A stretch of DNA of 64,000 nucleotides from Gnetum montanum (lineage: Eukaryota; Streptophyta; Gnetopsida; Gnetales; Gnetaceae): contig MNCI01027250.1 of the NCBI GenBank assembly GCA_015680685.1, forward strand, positions 118,076 through 182,075, read 5' to 3'. Below, one piece after another: positions 1 to 11,859 of the stretch (within the stretch, counting starts at the first letter, position 1; every line of letters starts with the position of its first letter). Below the pieces are notes generated by a model. It ran no database searches. It was not told the origin of the DNA and saw only the letters and a program-made list of their open reading frames with translations. Both the position numbers and the translations under genes were made by a program.

Positions 1-2550
1 CCCCTACTAAGAAACCAAGGTCAATCTTAGATGAAACTTGGAATCTAAAGGAACATGTCAAAAAGGTCTTAAGGTATCTAAACAAAGTCAGAAATGTCAT
101 AAGAAGATTGAGACATGCACACAAATCAAAAGTATGATATAATAGGTAAGGGAACATACCTAGAAGACATAAAAAATAACCAAACACACTAGAATACAGA
201 CACAATGCATGTGAAATACTTCTAGAATGCAAGGCTTATAATAGACATATAAAATGCCATTAGATACCTTATTATTTTCGCATGACTGAGTAAAGCTAGT
301 TTGAGAGCTTTAAATCCACGACACCAAAAGAAGGACTAAACACATGATAAAATCAATGTGGAGAAATACAACTGTATAAATATATAGATCATAACTATGT
401 TACAATATAAGCCAACTCAAAATGAAGTGCTAGGGGATGGCTCAAGAAAAAAATTTCCTAAGATGCCTACATGGAATAGGAAGAAACTAAAAGGATAGGT
501 TGTGAACATATGAAATCTTTGTAATTTCATTTCAATATCCATCACCCTAGCCTCATGGATGAGTCTCTACTACACATTATTCACAACTATGCTTTTTTCC
601 ACATCATCTATCTTTAAATTTTGTTCTTTCAACTACTTTGGAACTTATTCAAAAGATTTTGCAAGGAAAATGCTCAATCCAAAAGTTCAACAACATGGCC
701 ATATACCTTCACATCTCTCTCTTGAGGGAGGTCTCTCAAGTGCAAGTGCTGGATTTGGTGATTGATGTTATTCCTCCTCTTCTTCTAAGAACAGTGGCTC
801 TTTTTTAGGATGATAAATTAGGAACTGAGATATTTTAATCTCCTCCCAAGTAGGTCTACATAATCCTAAGCACAATTACCTAAACATGATGAGTTGTGAA
901 AATGCTAAAAAGCAAGTAAGATCCCCAAGACATCATACTACCATTACAAAACCTAGCCATAGGAACAATGATAAGTATAACCCTCAGGGGTACAAGAGAA
1001 ATATAGTTACACCTATGAAATTAAGGTGTGCATGGATAAGTAAAAATAAGGTAGAAATAATTTAAATAACCACAAAAATTACAAAGTACATACCCAAATC
1101 AATGCCTCTCCCCCATGATTTAGTTACAAGATAGCTATATTGAATCACATGAATAATGCAAATGAAAAGAATAAGAAGAACAAATTCTTATAAAAATCCA
1201 ACCAAGGATTGAAGAAAATAAATTACAAGAAAAATTAAAAAGACTAAAACATTAAAATATTATCTTATATGACATCCAAACTCATGGGATGTGAATCATA
1301 ATGTTAATTTTTTTAATTCCCATGATCCAAAGATAAGAAAAGAAGGGTTATAAAAATAGAAGATAAATAGGGCTCCCCAAGATCAAACAAATAGACACAA
1401 GTGAGGTAATGCAAAAAGGGATTGTCATGATTAAACCTTGAAACTTGTAGCATCGAAACTTACCCAAATGAAAGACCAACAAAGTGCTTTATGTCATGAA
1501 ACCACCACCATCACTAGAAGATAAGATTCTCTCACTCACTTATAATATCAATTCACCAAGGATTCACAAGTGGATCCTTCCCATAGTAGATACTTTCCTT
1601 TCTTACTCTTGTAAAACCTATTGATGGGACACCTGTGGATTGCTAATAAGTACTGAGACATCATAATTAAATACAAGTGCATCCTCTTGGATGGCCAAAT
1701 CTCATCCTCTACTTTTTCCAATTAACTTCCTACGATACACACTAATGTACAAGAATGAAAAGGAAGCGATGGAGAATGAATGATGAACATGAGAGAAAAG
1801 GTGAAAGTACAACATCACCTAATCCCTAGCCAACCATTCAATTAGCTCATAAGAGCATGTAAGAACATCTTACATCCCATAAGAGATCCACTAATAAATT
1901 CCTTCATAACTACTTATTTGCACAATGGGGATAGGCCTCTAAGTTCCCTTTCTAAGTGCAAGATCATACTTGCCACTTTCAGTTCCATCTAGTCTTGATT
2001 CTTTAGTGTTCTAACCATTAGTGAACCCAAACCAAGACAACATGCCCTAGATCATCTAGAAGTCAAGATTTTGGTTTGGTTTTCCTCCATCCATGCATGT
2101 ATGCATGGCAAGTTTTCTAAATTTACCTTTATCGAAAACCTCTCATCGATTTTTTTAGCTATCTTATTTTGTGATGGATTTTCTATTTTTTCTTTCTACT
2201 TTCTAGTTTGCATTATTATTCAACTATTTTAATTATTAATCTAAGACTATGCCAAATGTTGTTAGTTTGGACTTATTTTTATATGGAAATTTCTATTATA
2301 ATATCATTCAAACTATTTTCTATCTTTTGGATGAATTTTTGAAATTGTCAAAACTTTACCCAACTTGCTTCTTAAATATTTTATGATTATTTTGGATTAG
2401 CTCTTACTGTAGATAGAATTTTGTGAGAAATTTTATGGAATTTTGGCTATTATGGAATTTTGGATGTTTTAAAAATCTTTTGTGTTTTTTGAAATAAAAT
2501 AATAATATTTATGTGACGAATTTTTCTTAGTTGATAATGGGAGTCTGTAG
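1..2550. other. AT-rich stretch with no recognisable gene
   Basis: No reading frame here resembles a known protein, and the short open frames (for example 559-765 on the + strand) have no motif. The right end, about 2,060-2,550, lies directly upstream of the gag remnant of element 1 and could hold its 5' LTR, but I could not match it to a second copy downstream of 16,440. Confidence 0.6.
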
Positions 2551-2552
2551 CT

Positions 2553-2564
2553 TTGTATCAGTTA
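2553..2564 (+). other. Possible primer-binding site of element 1
   Basis: The sequence TTGTATCAGTTA agrees at 9 of 12 positions with the initiator-methionine tRNA type site TGGTATCAGAGC. It lies just upstream of the gag remnant, where such a site is expected. The match is weak and no LTR end could be confirmed next to it. Confidence 0.3.
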
Positions 2565-2599
2565 GAAGATGTGCCTAAGTGATGGTGAGAGGTAGAGCA

Positions 2600-3690
2600 A
2601 AGAAAAACATTGAGAAGATAAATGGATAAAATTGAAGCAATTCATTAAAGTGTTCAAAGATAGGTATCTCTCTAAGGCCTAACTAGAAAATAAAGAAGAT
2701 GAGTTCAATCAATTGATTTAGAGATTCATGTCTGTCTATGACTATGATAATAGTTTTACTAAACTACATGAATATGTTCCTCATGTATTACCAAATGAGG
2801 CTCTCTATACTAGAAAATTTGTAAAAGGATTAAGGTCTTCCATTAAAATCATAGTTGCATCATTGGATTTGGATAATTATGAAGAGGCATGAGCCAAATC
2901 CATTATTGTTTAAAGGAGTTACAACTAGAATTGATTAGGGTAAATTCATGTAGCTCAGGAGAATGAATGATCTAGTTCAACATATTATTGAGGATTTAAT
3001 GGACTAGTTCAAAAACACTCTAGTAGATTTAATGGACTAGCTCATCCCTTAAATCTCAAAATTCCATCAATATCTAGCATTTACTTCTAATGTAAAGAAG
3101 CTTCCCATATTATAAAAGAGTGTCCAAAGTTGCTTTAGAGGTAATGTACTATACAGAATAGTGGAATAGAACTTGTGGTTCCAAATCCTAAGATTGTCCA
3201 AATCTGAGGGTGGTTTAGAAGAATAGAGGAATTTGCAATAATTAAGAAAGAGGTGGAAGATTTATGAATAAAGGTAAAATCTATAATATACTAGGGAGAG
3301 ATATAGAGGAGCAACATAACACTGTGATTGAGGCTGAAGATACACTTTATGCATAGCCTATCCTTATTCATTTCAATATTGGAGCAAGCCATTCTTTTAT
3401 TAATAGTCAATTAGTGGAAAGATTAAATGTATCATTTGAAAAAGTAGAAATTCCATTATTTGTTCAAGATGTGGGATACAATGGATACATAGTAGAATAT
3501 AAGTATAAGGAGCTTCCACTAAGGATATAAGATAAGAAATGGAATGAAAATGTATTTATTATGGATTTAGGAGAATATGACATTATTTTAAGAATTGATT
3601 GGTTAAGTAGATATAATGGATTTCTTTATGACAAAACTAAGATAGTTCAACTAGAGCTAAGAGATAAACAAGAAGTTTTAATTGTAGCTA
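2600..3690 (+). pseudogene. Element 1 gag-protease remnant
   Basis: The first part reads as a chromovirus gag: a matching stretch around FKDRYLSK (about 2,655) continues to KGLRSSIK near 2,825-2,850. A broken zinc knuckle with Cys, His and Cys spaced as CxxxxxHxxxxC lies near 3,090-3,140. The protease follows: FNIGASHSFI at about 3,380 corresponds to the usual D-T-G-A-S-H-S-F-I, so the catalytic Asp is replaced, and YDIILRIDWLS near 3,580 matches the conserved protease tail. In-frame stops occur mostly where the family has Gln, Arg or Trp. It is not functional. Confidence 0.8.
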
Positions 3691-3699
3691 CATGAAGAC

Positions 3700-5180
3700 C
3701 CATTAAGGTTGATTTGATTTCTTTTAAAAATTTCATGAAAATGATTACAAAAGAACATACTTGTTTTATGGTTATTGTCAAATCTAAAAATAAGAAGGAT
3801 GATATAGTTGATATTCTAGTAGTTAATGAATTTTCAAATATATTTATAAAAAGAATTACTAATGCTATCTCTAAAAAGATAAATAGAGGTAGAGATTACT
3901 CTTAAACTAGAAATAAAACTAATTTCTATGGCATCATATCAAATTTTTCTAGTTAAGTTAGCATACCTCAAAATATAGGTGTAAGAACTTTTAGATAAAG
4001 GTCTTAACCTACTATTTTTATTTTTTTTATTTTTTTTTTGGGATGCACTAGTATTATTTGTGAGGAATAAAGAATGGAATTTAAGACTATGCATTCATTA
4101 TAAATGGTTGAACCAATTTACTATTAAGAATAAATATACTTTACCTATAATAGATGATTTATTTGATTAGTTAAGGGATGCAATTGTATTTTCCAAAATA
4201 GATTTAAAGTATAGATATCATCAACTTAGGATTAAAGAAGAAGATGTTTCAAAGACTACATTCAAGACAAGATATGGATAGTTTGAATTTCTTGTATTAC
4301 TATTTGGATTAACAAATAATTTTACACTATTTATGCATTTAATGAATAGTCTATTAAGGCATGATCTAGATAAATTTTTAATAGTATTTATTGATGATAT
4401 TTTGGTATATTCTAAAATAAGGAGAAATATGTTAGACATTTGAGGAAAGTATTACATATTTTAAGAGAAAATTAATTTTATGCTCAATCCTCTATGTCCT
4501 CATTTTGGCCAAAAGAAGTACAATTTCTTGGTCACATAGTATCAAAGGAAGGAACAACAATCAACCCAATGAAGACTCAAGTAATTGGGAATTAGCCAAG
4601 GCCTAGTACTATCACAAAAGTGAGGAGTTTTTTGGGTTTAGAAAGTTACTATCAAACGTTTGTTAAATATTTTGCTAGAATTACATCTCCTTTAACCAAG
4701 TTATTAAGGAAGAATTAATCATTTCAGTGGACTAAAAAAGTATGAACAAGCATTTTTAGACTTAAAGAAATAGTTCATATCAGCTCCTATTTTAGTATCA
4801 CGAACCCCAAGTAAACCATTAGATGTGTATGTTGATTCTTCAATTGAAGGATTAGGATATGTCCTCATATAAGAAAAACATGTTATTGCCTATGCTTCTT
4901 GACAACTAAAGAACCATGAAGTTAGATATCCTATGCATAATATGGAGTTAGTAGCTATTATTTTTACACTAAAGATACGAAGACATTATTTGTTTGGAGA
5001 GAACCTAACTTTATGGATAGACCATAAGAGCCTATAATATCTTAAGACCTAGCCACAATTAAATTTTTGGCAATGAAGATGGATTAAATTACTTATGAAT
5101 TCTAGTTTTAATATTAAAGATGATGCTAGAAAAGCAAATGTAGTAGCAAATGCACTTAGTAGGAAGATTGGAAAGATAAA
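3700..5180 (+). pseudogene. Element 1 reverse transcriptase-RNase H remnant
   Basis: The reverse transcriptase core is recognisable from [13 protein letters not shown] (about 4,040) through the active-site motif FIDDILVYS near 4,388-4,414, which keeps the Asp-Asp pair. The connection domain (FLGHIVSKEG, about 4,525) and the RNase H domain with an Asp in VDSS near 4,830 and the TLWIDHKSL block near 5,010 follow, ending at ALSRK near 5,155. A T-rich run (4,017-4,040) sits inside the N-terminal part. Stops and frameshifts are numerous, so this is a relic. Confidence 0.85.
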
Positions 5181-5289
5181 TATCTTGATCATGTAATTAA
5201 GTTTAAGGGATAAGATTATTAAAGAATAGAAGTTCGATTCTTAGTTCCAAGAAAAGATTTTTAAATTAGTCATATTTCTTATTATTATT

Positions 5290-5445
5290 TAAAAAAAGAA
5301 AAAAATAAGTTAATTTTAAAAGGTAGATTATGTGTACCCAAAGTGGTAAGACAGAAACTATTGGAAAAGGCTCATATTAGTAGATATCAAATGCATCATG
5401 GATGTGATAAAATAGTTCAAATATTGAGAAGACAATATTAGTGGC
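5290..5445 (+). pseudogene. Element 1 integrase, 5' fragment
   Basis: LCVPKVVRQKLLEKAH followed by HHGCDKIVQILRRQYQW is the HHCC zinc-binding region of a chromovirus integrase. It carries the two histidines and stops at 5,445 where the LTR of element 2 begins. The two cysteines (CLICQQ) are found 9.96 kb downstream at about 15,450, in frame once the insertion and one copy of the GTGGC duplication are set aside. Confidence 0.85.
5441..5445. repeat. Target-site duplication, left copy (element 2)
   Basis: GTGGC directly abuts the left LTR of element 2 and is repeated exactly at 15,406-15,410. Five bases is the usual duplication length for Ty3/gypsy insertions. Confidence 0.9.
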
Positions 5446-6297
5446 TAATGAGAGATGAGGTACCCCTACGCTCAACCATATGAGTATGAGCATACATGCA
5501 CGATCTGGTCAAATTCCAAGGACTAGTGCTTATGCACCTTTACAGAACCTGGGCGAGTTAGTCAATCGTTGTCTTCCCAAGCTTACTTGTATAGTGCAAT
5601 TGTATGGTTAAGTAAACTTGAGGTATATGATTTTTATATATTTTCTGATGTTTTATGTCCTAGTTCTACAAAGGGATAAGTGAACTAATTAAGTAACTAA
5701 TTCAATTTAACTAATCTACTATACTCTAACTAGTCCTAACACCAACATCCGTTCCCACTTTCCGTACACATCCTGAACCAATGCAACACTACTGGGATTA
5801 CCAACCACTAATCGTTACTGGGTTACCAAGTGTTCCACGCATACTCGAAGTGGTTGTACTAAGTGTGCTTACTTGGGGGAGTTAACAAGGAGAGAGAGAG
5901 AGAGAACATTAATTAACTAAGAAAAGCATTAAATAACTATAAATAACATTAAATAAGCTATTTTGAATGCTGCAAGGTTTATCACAAAGTTTATTTTTAT
6001 TTCCAACCATAAGGTGTGCTTAGGTACACAATGCTTGAATAAAGATCCATTCGCTTTATGACTCCTACTGCAGGCACTTAGAAATAATTCTAACTCTAAG
6101 AAGGGAAAAAGGCAAGAGTTCGGGTAAGGGACTAAGACTAATTAACTAACTATTGCCAAACCAAGTGCGCCTACCTCTTATTTATAGGCAATAAGATAGG
6201 CCCTGATATCAGATGTCTGATATCGCTTAGAAGGCTCCGATATCACATACCCAATATTGCGGATGCGATATTGTGGCCCTGATATCATGGCTCATCA
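5446..6297 (-). repeat. Element 2, 3' LTR
   Basis: On the - strand it begins TGATGAGCC and ends near CTCATTA, a decayed form of the CTCATCA end seen in the partner LTR. Just inside the U3 start lie several GATATC or GATATT palindromes (about 6,200-6,290), then a TATAAATA box near 6,178-6,188 on the complementary strand. A short GA/CT run is at about 5,891-5,906. It aligns along its length with 14,567-15,405, with many C/T and G/A differences and a small indel around 5,935. Confidence 0.92.
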
Positions 6298-8290
6298 TAC
6301 CCCCATGACTGAATGAAAACTCATCCTTGAGTTCCTTACAAAATATTGGAAAGGTATGGGATTATTGACTGAATGAGAACTGACAGTAATAGAGAATAAT
6401 AGACTCAAAGTGCCTGGTGAATGGATTGACAAACATATTACAACATTGGTGTTCACATCCATTGTGGTGAACACTATACATAGATGACATCCAGACCCTC
6501 ATCCAACATTTTGAAGAGAAAGAGAGAGAGAAAAGAAAATGAGGTGTGTTGTTGTCGATGTCAAAAATGTGCATTCTATTGTTCAACCATAGCCACATGA
6601 CCAAACTTGGTCCTTACGTAAACACTCCAGTTCTAGTCCATCCCAAGTGCTTCCTCCTATCCTAGTCCATTGTTCATGTAATCATCATCTGCACACACAA
6701 CACAATCACAAATTAGCAAGGATAGATAATCCATAATGTAATTGATACCTTGCCATGATATAAGTGCATTGGCTAGCTTGTGGGTATGGTAGATACTGGG
6801 TTCAAGGCTTTTAACTAATAACTACCCAAGGTGTAGGGGTGAGATAGGTAATTGAATGGAAAAATTTGTGACAAGGCCCCCATAACTAAGAGCGAACCTC
6901 CAGTAACGATAGGGTGGAAAAACAAAAGGAGCAATGAAGATGAGGGAAATAACAATAGTGAAGCCAATAAAATGGATGTCATGGATGGGGATGAAACAAG
7001 AAATGATTGATTACAAGGAATGTTTAAGAGAAAGAACTTAACAATTGTACCATAAAGGAATGTTAGTGGGTCCTCCCCAAAGCAAGCTCATGCCTTTTAT
7101 GCCGTGACAGACCCACAAACCAAAGAGTACATAGGCTCTAGGAATGACGTATGGGACAATGGTTAATAACTTACCCACAATAAGTCACCAAAGATGAATA
7201 ATTCCTCAACCAAGATATAGACTGATCATAAAGCTGATAATAAGGTGGAATATGGGAAGAAATATGGAAGGAGAGGAGAAAATGGAATGGAATCCCAAGA
7301 GCAAGGTTGTGTAAAGTCCCTTGTATATTAGATGGTTACGATGACTGAATAGAATTCATTCCAAATCTAGATTCAAACAAACCACTTTCAATGACCTTGC
7401 ATCAACACATTTGACCAACCCATCCTCTTGAAGCAATAAGAATGCATTCATAGAATCACCACCATTCCAAGGGGAGAAAGATAGAGCAGTAGGAAGCGAG
7501 AAAGGGCCTTAGGTAGAGGGAATCTTTAGGCATGGGTAACATGTCTTTCTAGTGCCATTACTAGTGCTTGTAGCCCATATTTTGTTATTATTTCTAAGGG
7601 GTGTGCTTTGAATTCTCACCATATTTATTTATTTATTTATTATTATTTCTTTTTTTTTTGACATGAGAACCACACCATGCAAAGACTTATTTGATTCATT
7701 CAACTTACTAATGTTTGGTCATCGGTGCAATGGTGGAAAACCCATGAAAAGAATCCTAGTACCTAAGAGAATAGCTAGCACAAGTGCATCGAATCCCCTT
7801 AAAGTCACACCTTTTCAACCATTGATTCCCTCTTTAATTCAAAGAACACCAAGTCATCAATTCATTAATAAGTTTATTTAGAAAAAGGGATAGTACATTT
7901 CCAACACAAGGGAGACCATAGAGTTGAATGGAGGAATGGATGTCGTGGACTCATTATCTATTTTATCAACAGAACCATATCTTAGTATCAACATTGAAAA
8001 TCAAAGGTAAAAACCAAACATTAGAAATCAACATTATTATAGTACAATCCACCATCATGAGCACTTATTGTATGATAAATGAAAGTAAATTAAACAAAGA
8101 AATAGTAAAAATGTGAACGATGGAGTAAACAAAAATAAGTAAAATTGAAAATATGTGTAAAATAAAAAATGTATAGAAAAAAATACAAAAATATCTAAGG
8201 GCTTACAATGGTTAGCATTGGTGGCCATCTCCCCCATGACTAAGTTGGAAGGAGGAGATCTAAAATAACGAGCAGGGTTGTCCACCAACA
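6298..8290 (-). other. Element 2 post-integrase region
   Basis: About 2 kb between pol and the 3' LTR is conserved in order with 44,481-46,411 of element 4. It holds short open stretches, including 6,362-6,604 (MVMWLWLNN start) and a hydrophobic Ser/Leu-rich stretch near 6,840-7,030 that is open in the same frame in element 4. Athila elements often carry an envelope-like frame here. I see no signal peptide, transmembrane pattern or motif clear enough to call one. A purine tract, CATGGGGGTA on the - strand, adjoins the LTR and is a candidate polypurine tract. Confidence 0.6.
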
Positions 8291-11200
8291 AAGGTAGTAT
8301 TGGTACTGGCTATTCTAGGCTCATGTAAAGGTTTTGTTTGTTGGATGTTGAGCAAAAATTTCTTATCTGGGCTCTTAGGTTTGTAAATCATCATGGCCCC
8401 TAAAGGAAACGTTGCATGAATAATATAAGGTCCTTCCCACAGCATTTCAAATTTAGTGCATTGTGGCACATGTGTGGGATTCCAATAAAGGACCTTATCT
8501 CCTGGTTGGTATTTAACTTTCCTAATTTTTAGGCCTTGTGTTATTCATTAGATGATAGGGCAACTAATCAGTTCTCATATATTAGGTTAAGGTTCATTAA
8601 CCATTCTTTTTGTGTTAGAGGTCAAGGTTGAGGTCACATGTCATGGATAGTGTACGGAGCTCTACTTGAATAGGAAGCGTTGGAAGTTTACCATACACTA
8701 ACTCGTAGGGAGAGTAGCCTATAGGGAGTTTCCATGTGGAGAGGTATGCCCAAATAGCATTGTTTAGTTTGGTGCTCCAATCTCGCCTATATTTGCTAAT
8801 GTTTCTTGTCAATATTTTTGTAATCTCCCTATTGGTTACTTTAACCTGACCATTCGCTTGAGGGTAATATGTTGTAGTTAATTTTTTTTCAACTCCTAAG
8901 CATTGCATTAACTTTCAAAAAGTCATGCTTGTAAAATGTGTACCATTATTTGAAATAAGTGCACAAGGCACACCAAACCTATTAACAATTTTTTGTTGAA
9001 CAAATCATGCAGCGGTAGATGATGTACAGTCCATAATAGCAGCTAATTCTACCCATTTTGTAAAGTAGTCAACAATAATGACAATGTAAGCTTTTCCATT
9101 GGACATTGGTGTAATAGGCCCCATAAAATCAATTCCCCATATGTTGAAGGGTTCTAAAGGTTAGATCCATTGTTGTGGATCCTCCATCCTAGCATTCATT
9201 CCCCCATCACGTTGGCAGCGCTCACAAGATTGGATAAAATGATGAGCATCCCAGAACAATGTAGGCCATTAATATCCTACAAGCAAGATTTTAATGGTTG
9301 TTCATCTCCCAGCATAATGACCCTGACAAGGACCTTCATCATCATCTTGGAGAACTCGTAATTGATCTACATTGGGAACACACCATCGAACCAAGCCATC
9401 GGGATATACCTTATAAAGATGTTCATTGATTTCCATGAAATATTTGGCTAGGTGCAAAAACTACTATTTCTTTTTAGCATCTAATACTTGTGGTGTTTCT
9501 TGCATAATGAGATAGGTAAGAATGCTACTATACCAATTTATTTCCATGGTTAATTGATTATTTACTACACCTGCAAAGAGGAATTTATCAAGAAAGTGAT
9601 TAGAAAGAAGATATTCATCCTCTTTGTTGTCCCATCTTAACCGAGATAAATGATCAACAAGAACTTTCTCGGTGCATTTATGATCTATCATCATAAAATC
9701 GAATTCTTGTAAGATTACGAGCCATCATATGATGCAAGGTCTCACCATTGGTTTATTCAGTAGAAACTAAATTGCACTATGGTTTGTGTGTAAAAATATC
9801 TTATAGCCCAATACGTAGTACCTAAACTTATCTAGTGAAAACACCATAGCCATTAACTCCTTTTCTGTTGTGGTGTAGTTAAGTTGTGCACCAGTAATAC
9901 TTCGACTCGCATAGTGGATGTAATAGAGTCATTTCTGGTCATCTAATTGCATGAGTATGACTCCTAAGCCAAATTTGGATGCATCATTCATTATATGGAA
10001 TGGTCTGGACCAATTAGGATCTTGTAGAATAGGTGTTTCTATAAGCTTCTGTTTTAAAGTTTGAAAAGCTAACTTACATTCTCTTGTCCATTCAAAAGGT
10101 GCGTCCTTTTTTGTTAGTTCAACCAATGGTTTTTCAACCCTTGAAAAGTTCTCTATTAATCTTCTATAATAGCTAGTGTGTCCAAGGAATGATCGAATGT
10201 CTTTTACAATTTTAGGTTGACACATAATTCCTTGAATAACTTTAATCTTTTCGAGGTCTACCTCTATCCCTGTTTATGAAATATTATGCCCTAATACTAC
10301 ACCTTCTCGGACCATTAAATGGCTTCTTTGCCAGTTGAGCCTTAAATTGGTTTCAACACATCATTTTAGTACTTGCTCTAATCATTCCAATGCTTGATCG
10401 AAGTCCCCTTTGTAGGTGGAGAAATCATCCATGAAGACCTCTACACCATTCCCTATTTGCTGCTGAAAGATACTTAGAACCAAATGTTGAAACATTGTAG
10501 GAGCATTGCACAAGCCAAACGACATCTGTTTGTATGAAAATGTCCCCTGAGGTCTTGTGAATGTGGTCTTGGCTTGGTCTTCTTGTGCTATTTGGATTTG
10601 GTTGTATCCACTGTATCCATCCAAAAAACTATAGTAGCGATGCCTTGCAATAGTGTCTAAGACTTGGTCGACGAATGGCAATGGAAAGTGGTCTTTGAAT
10701 GTTTCCATGTTTAATAGCCTAAAGTCTATACACATCCTCCATTTACGTCCCTATTTGGGCACAATAACTAATGGACTAACCCATTAGCTATCATTAATGG
10801 GGTAGATGAACCCAACTTTTAGAAGCTGTTCAATTTCCTCCTTACCCACTTGCTTAAGTTTTGGGTTCAATTGCCTCTATGGTTGTTATCAAGGCTTCAT
10901 GGAGGGATCAGTGTAAATCCTATGTTGGCATATCCTAGGGTCTACTCTGGTTAATTTGGGATATGACCAAGTGAAGGCTTTTGACCATTTGTTCATCATT
11001 TTCAGCAGTCTCTCTTTTTGTTGAGGAGTGAGCCTAGCATTAATAATTACTGATTTTCCATTTTTGAGAAATGTGTACTCCATACTGGTGGGCAACGGTT
11101 TAAACTCTAGGGGCTCTTACTTAAATTTTTTAGGGATTTCCAACTTCCCCCAGTTGATGTTTTCAATGTCGATACTTGGAAGTTGGCGATGGACTTGCTC

Positions 11201-11859
11201 TAATGTGTCTATGCTATCGATGTAAGCACAATTCAAACCCTCAATTGGTTCCATGCATATAGTTGAGTTTCTCTCTTGGTTAGCTATCAGCCATTGGGTG
11301 CCTTCCTATCTTGTGGCTGCCACATATAGGCACCTTTGTATGTTAGTTACTTGTGCACACTGGTTGCATGCAAGCAATGTTAAACGTTGTACAAACCAGG
11401 ACTTTTGCACACAACTACACCCTGTGTCACTATATGCGATGCACAAAAATTTCTTTTTCTCGATCTTTCCAAATGTATTTTCCTTTGATATCTCTAGGGA
11501 AAGATCATGTATTCCTAAGCGTGCATCAATTGTTCTTAGCCATGCTCTTCCCATTATGATAGTAAAGTCCCCCTTACAGTTGTTAACTTGAATCACTAGA
11601 AAGTTGTTTGGACATGATCATCCATAAATAGTGGTAACAATGTCCTTCACTAGTCCTAATGGGATAGTGATGGACTAGTTAGCCATCTCTAAATGAATGT
11701 TACTCTTTTTTAGTAGAGGCAGGTTCCAAGCTTTGTACATTTCTTGAGAGATTAAGTTAACACTAGAACCTAAATCGAAACGAGCCTTGCAAGGTTCATT
11801 CCTAGTGATTTATAAATATATATGAGGACTCCCAGGATCAGAGAATTTCCTAGGAAGAT
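8291..11859 (-). pseudogene. Element 2 pol remnant (protease, RT, RNase H, integrase)
   Basis: The order on the - strand is as follows. Protease has DLGSSVNLIS near 11,780-11,750 with its active-site Asp kept. RT runs from about 10,860 to 10,380 with CIDFRLLN, SFLDGYSGYNQIQ and an intact FMDDFS motif near 10,430. RNase H runs about 10,225-9,600, from FLGHTSYYRR to HLSRLRWDN. Integrase has an HHCC finger near 9,330-9,190 and a core to about 8,600. Two integrase catalytic residues are changed: the second Asp is Asn (codon 8,947-8,949) and the Glu is Lys (codon 8,840-8,842). The C-terminal integrase part (QCTKFEMLWEGPYII) ends at about 8,291. Several stops show the frame is dead. Confidence 0.9.

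Noticed and set aside
5891-5906. GA/CT run in the Athila LTR as a polypurine tract
   Set aside because: It lies inside the LTR, not at the inner edge of the 3' LTR, and varies in length between copies, so it is a microsatellite.
11253-11591. A 112-codon + strand frame within element 2
   Set aside because: It is antisense to the pol frame of element 2, which carries the recognisable protease-RT linker.
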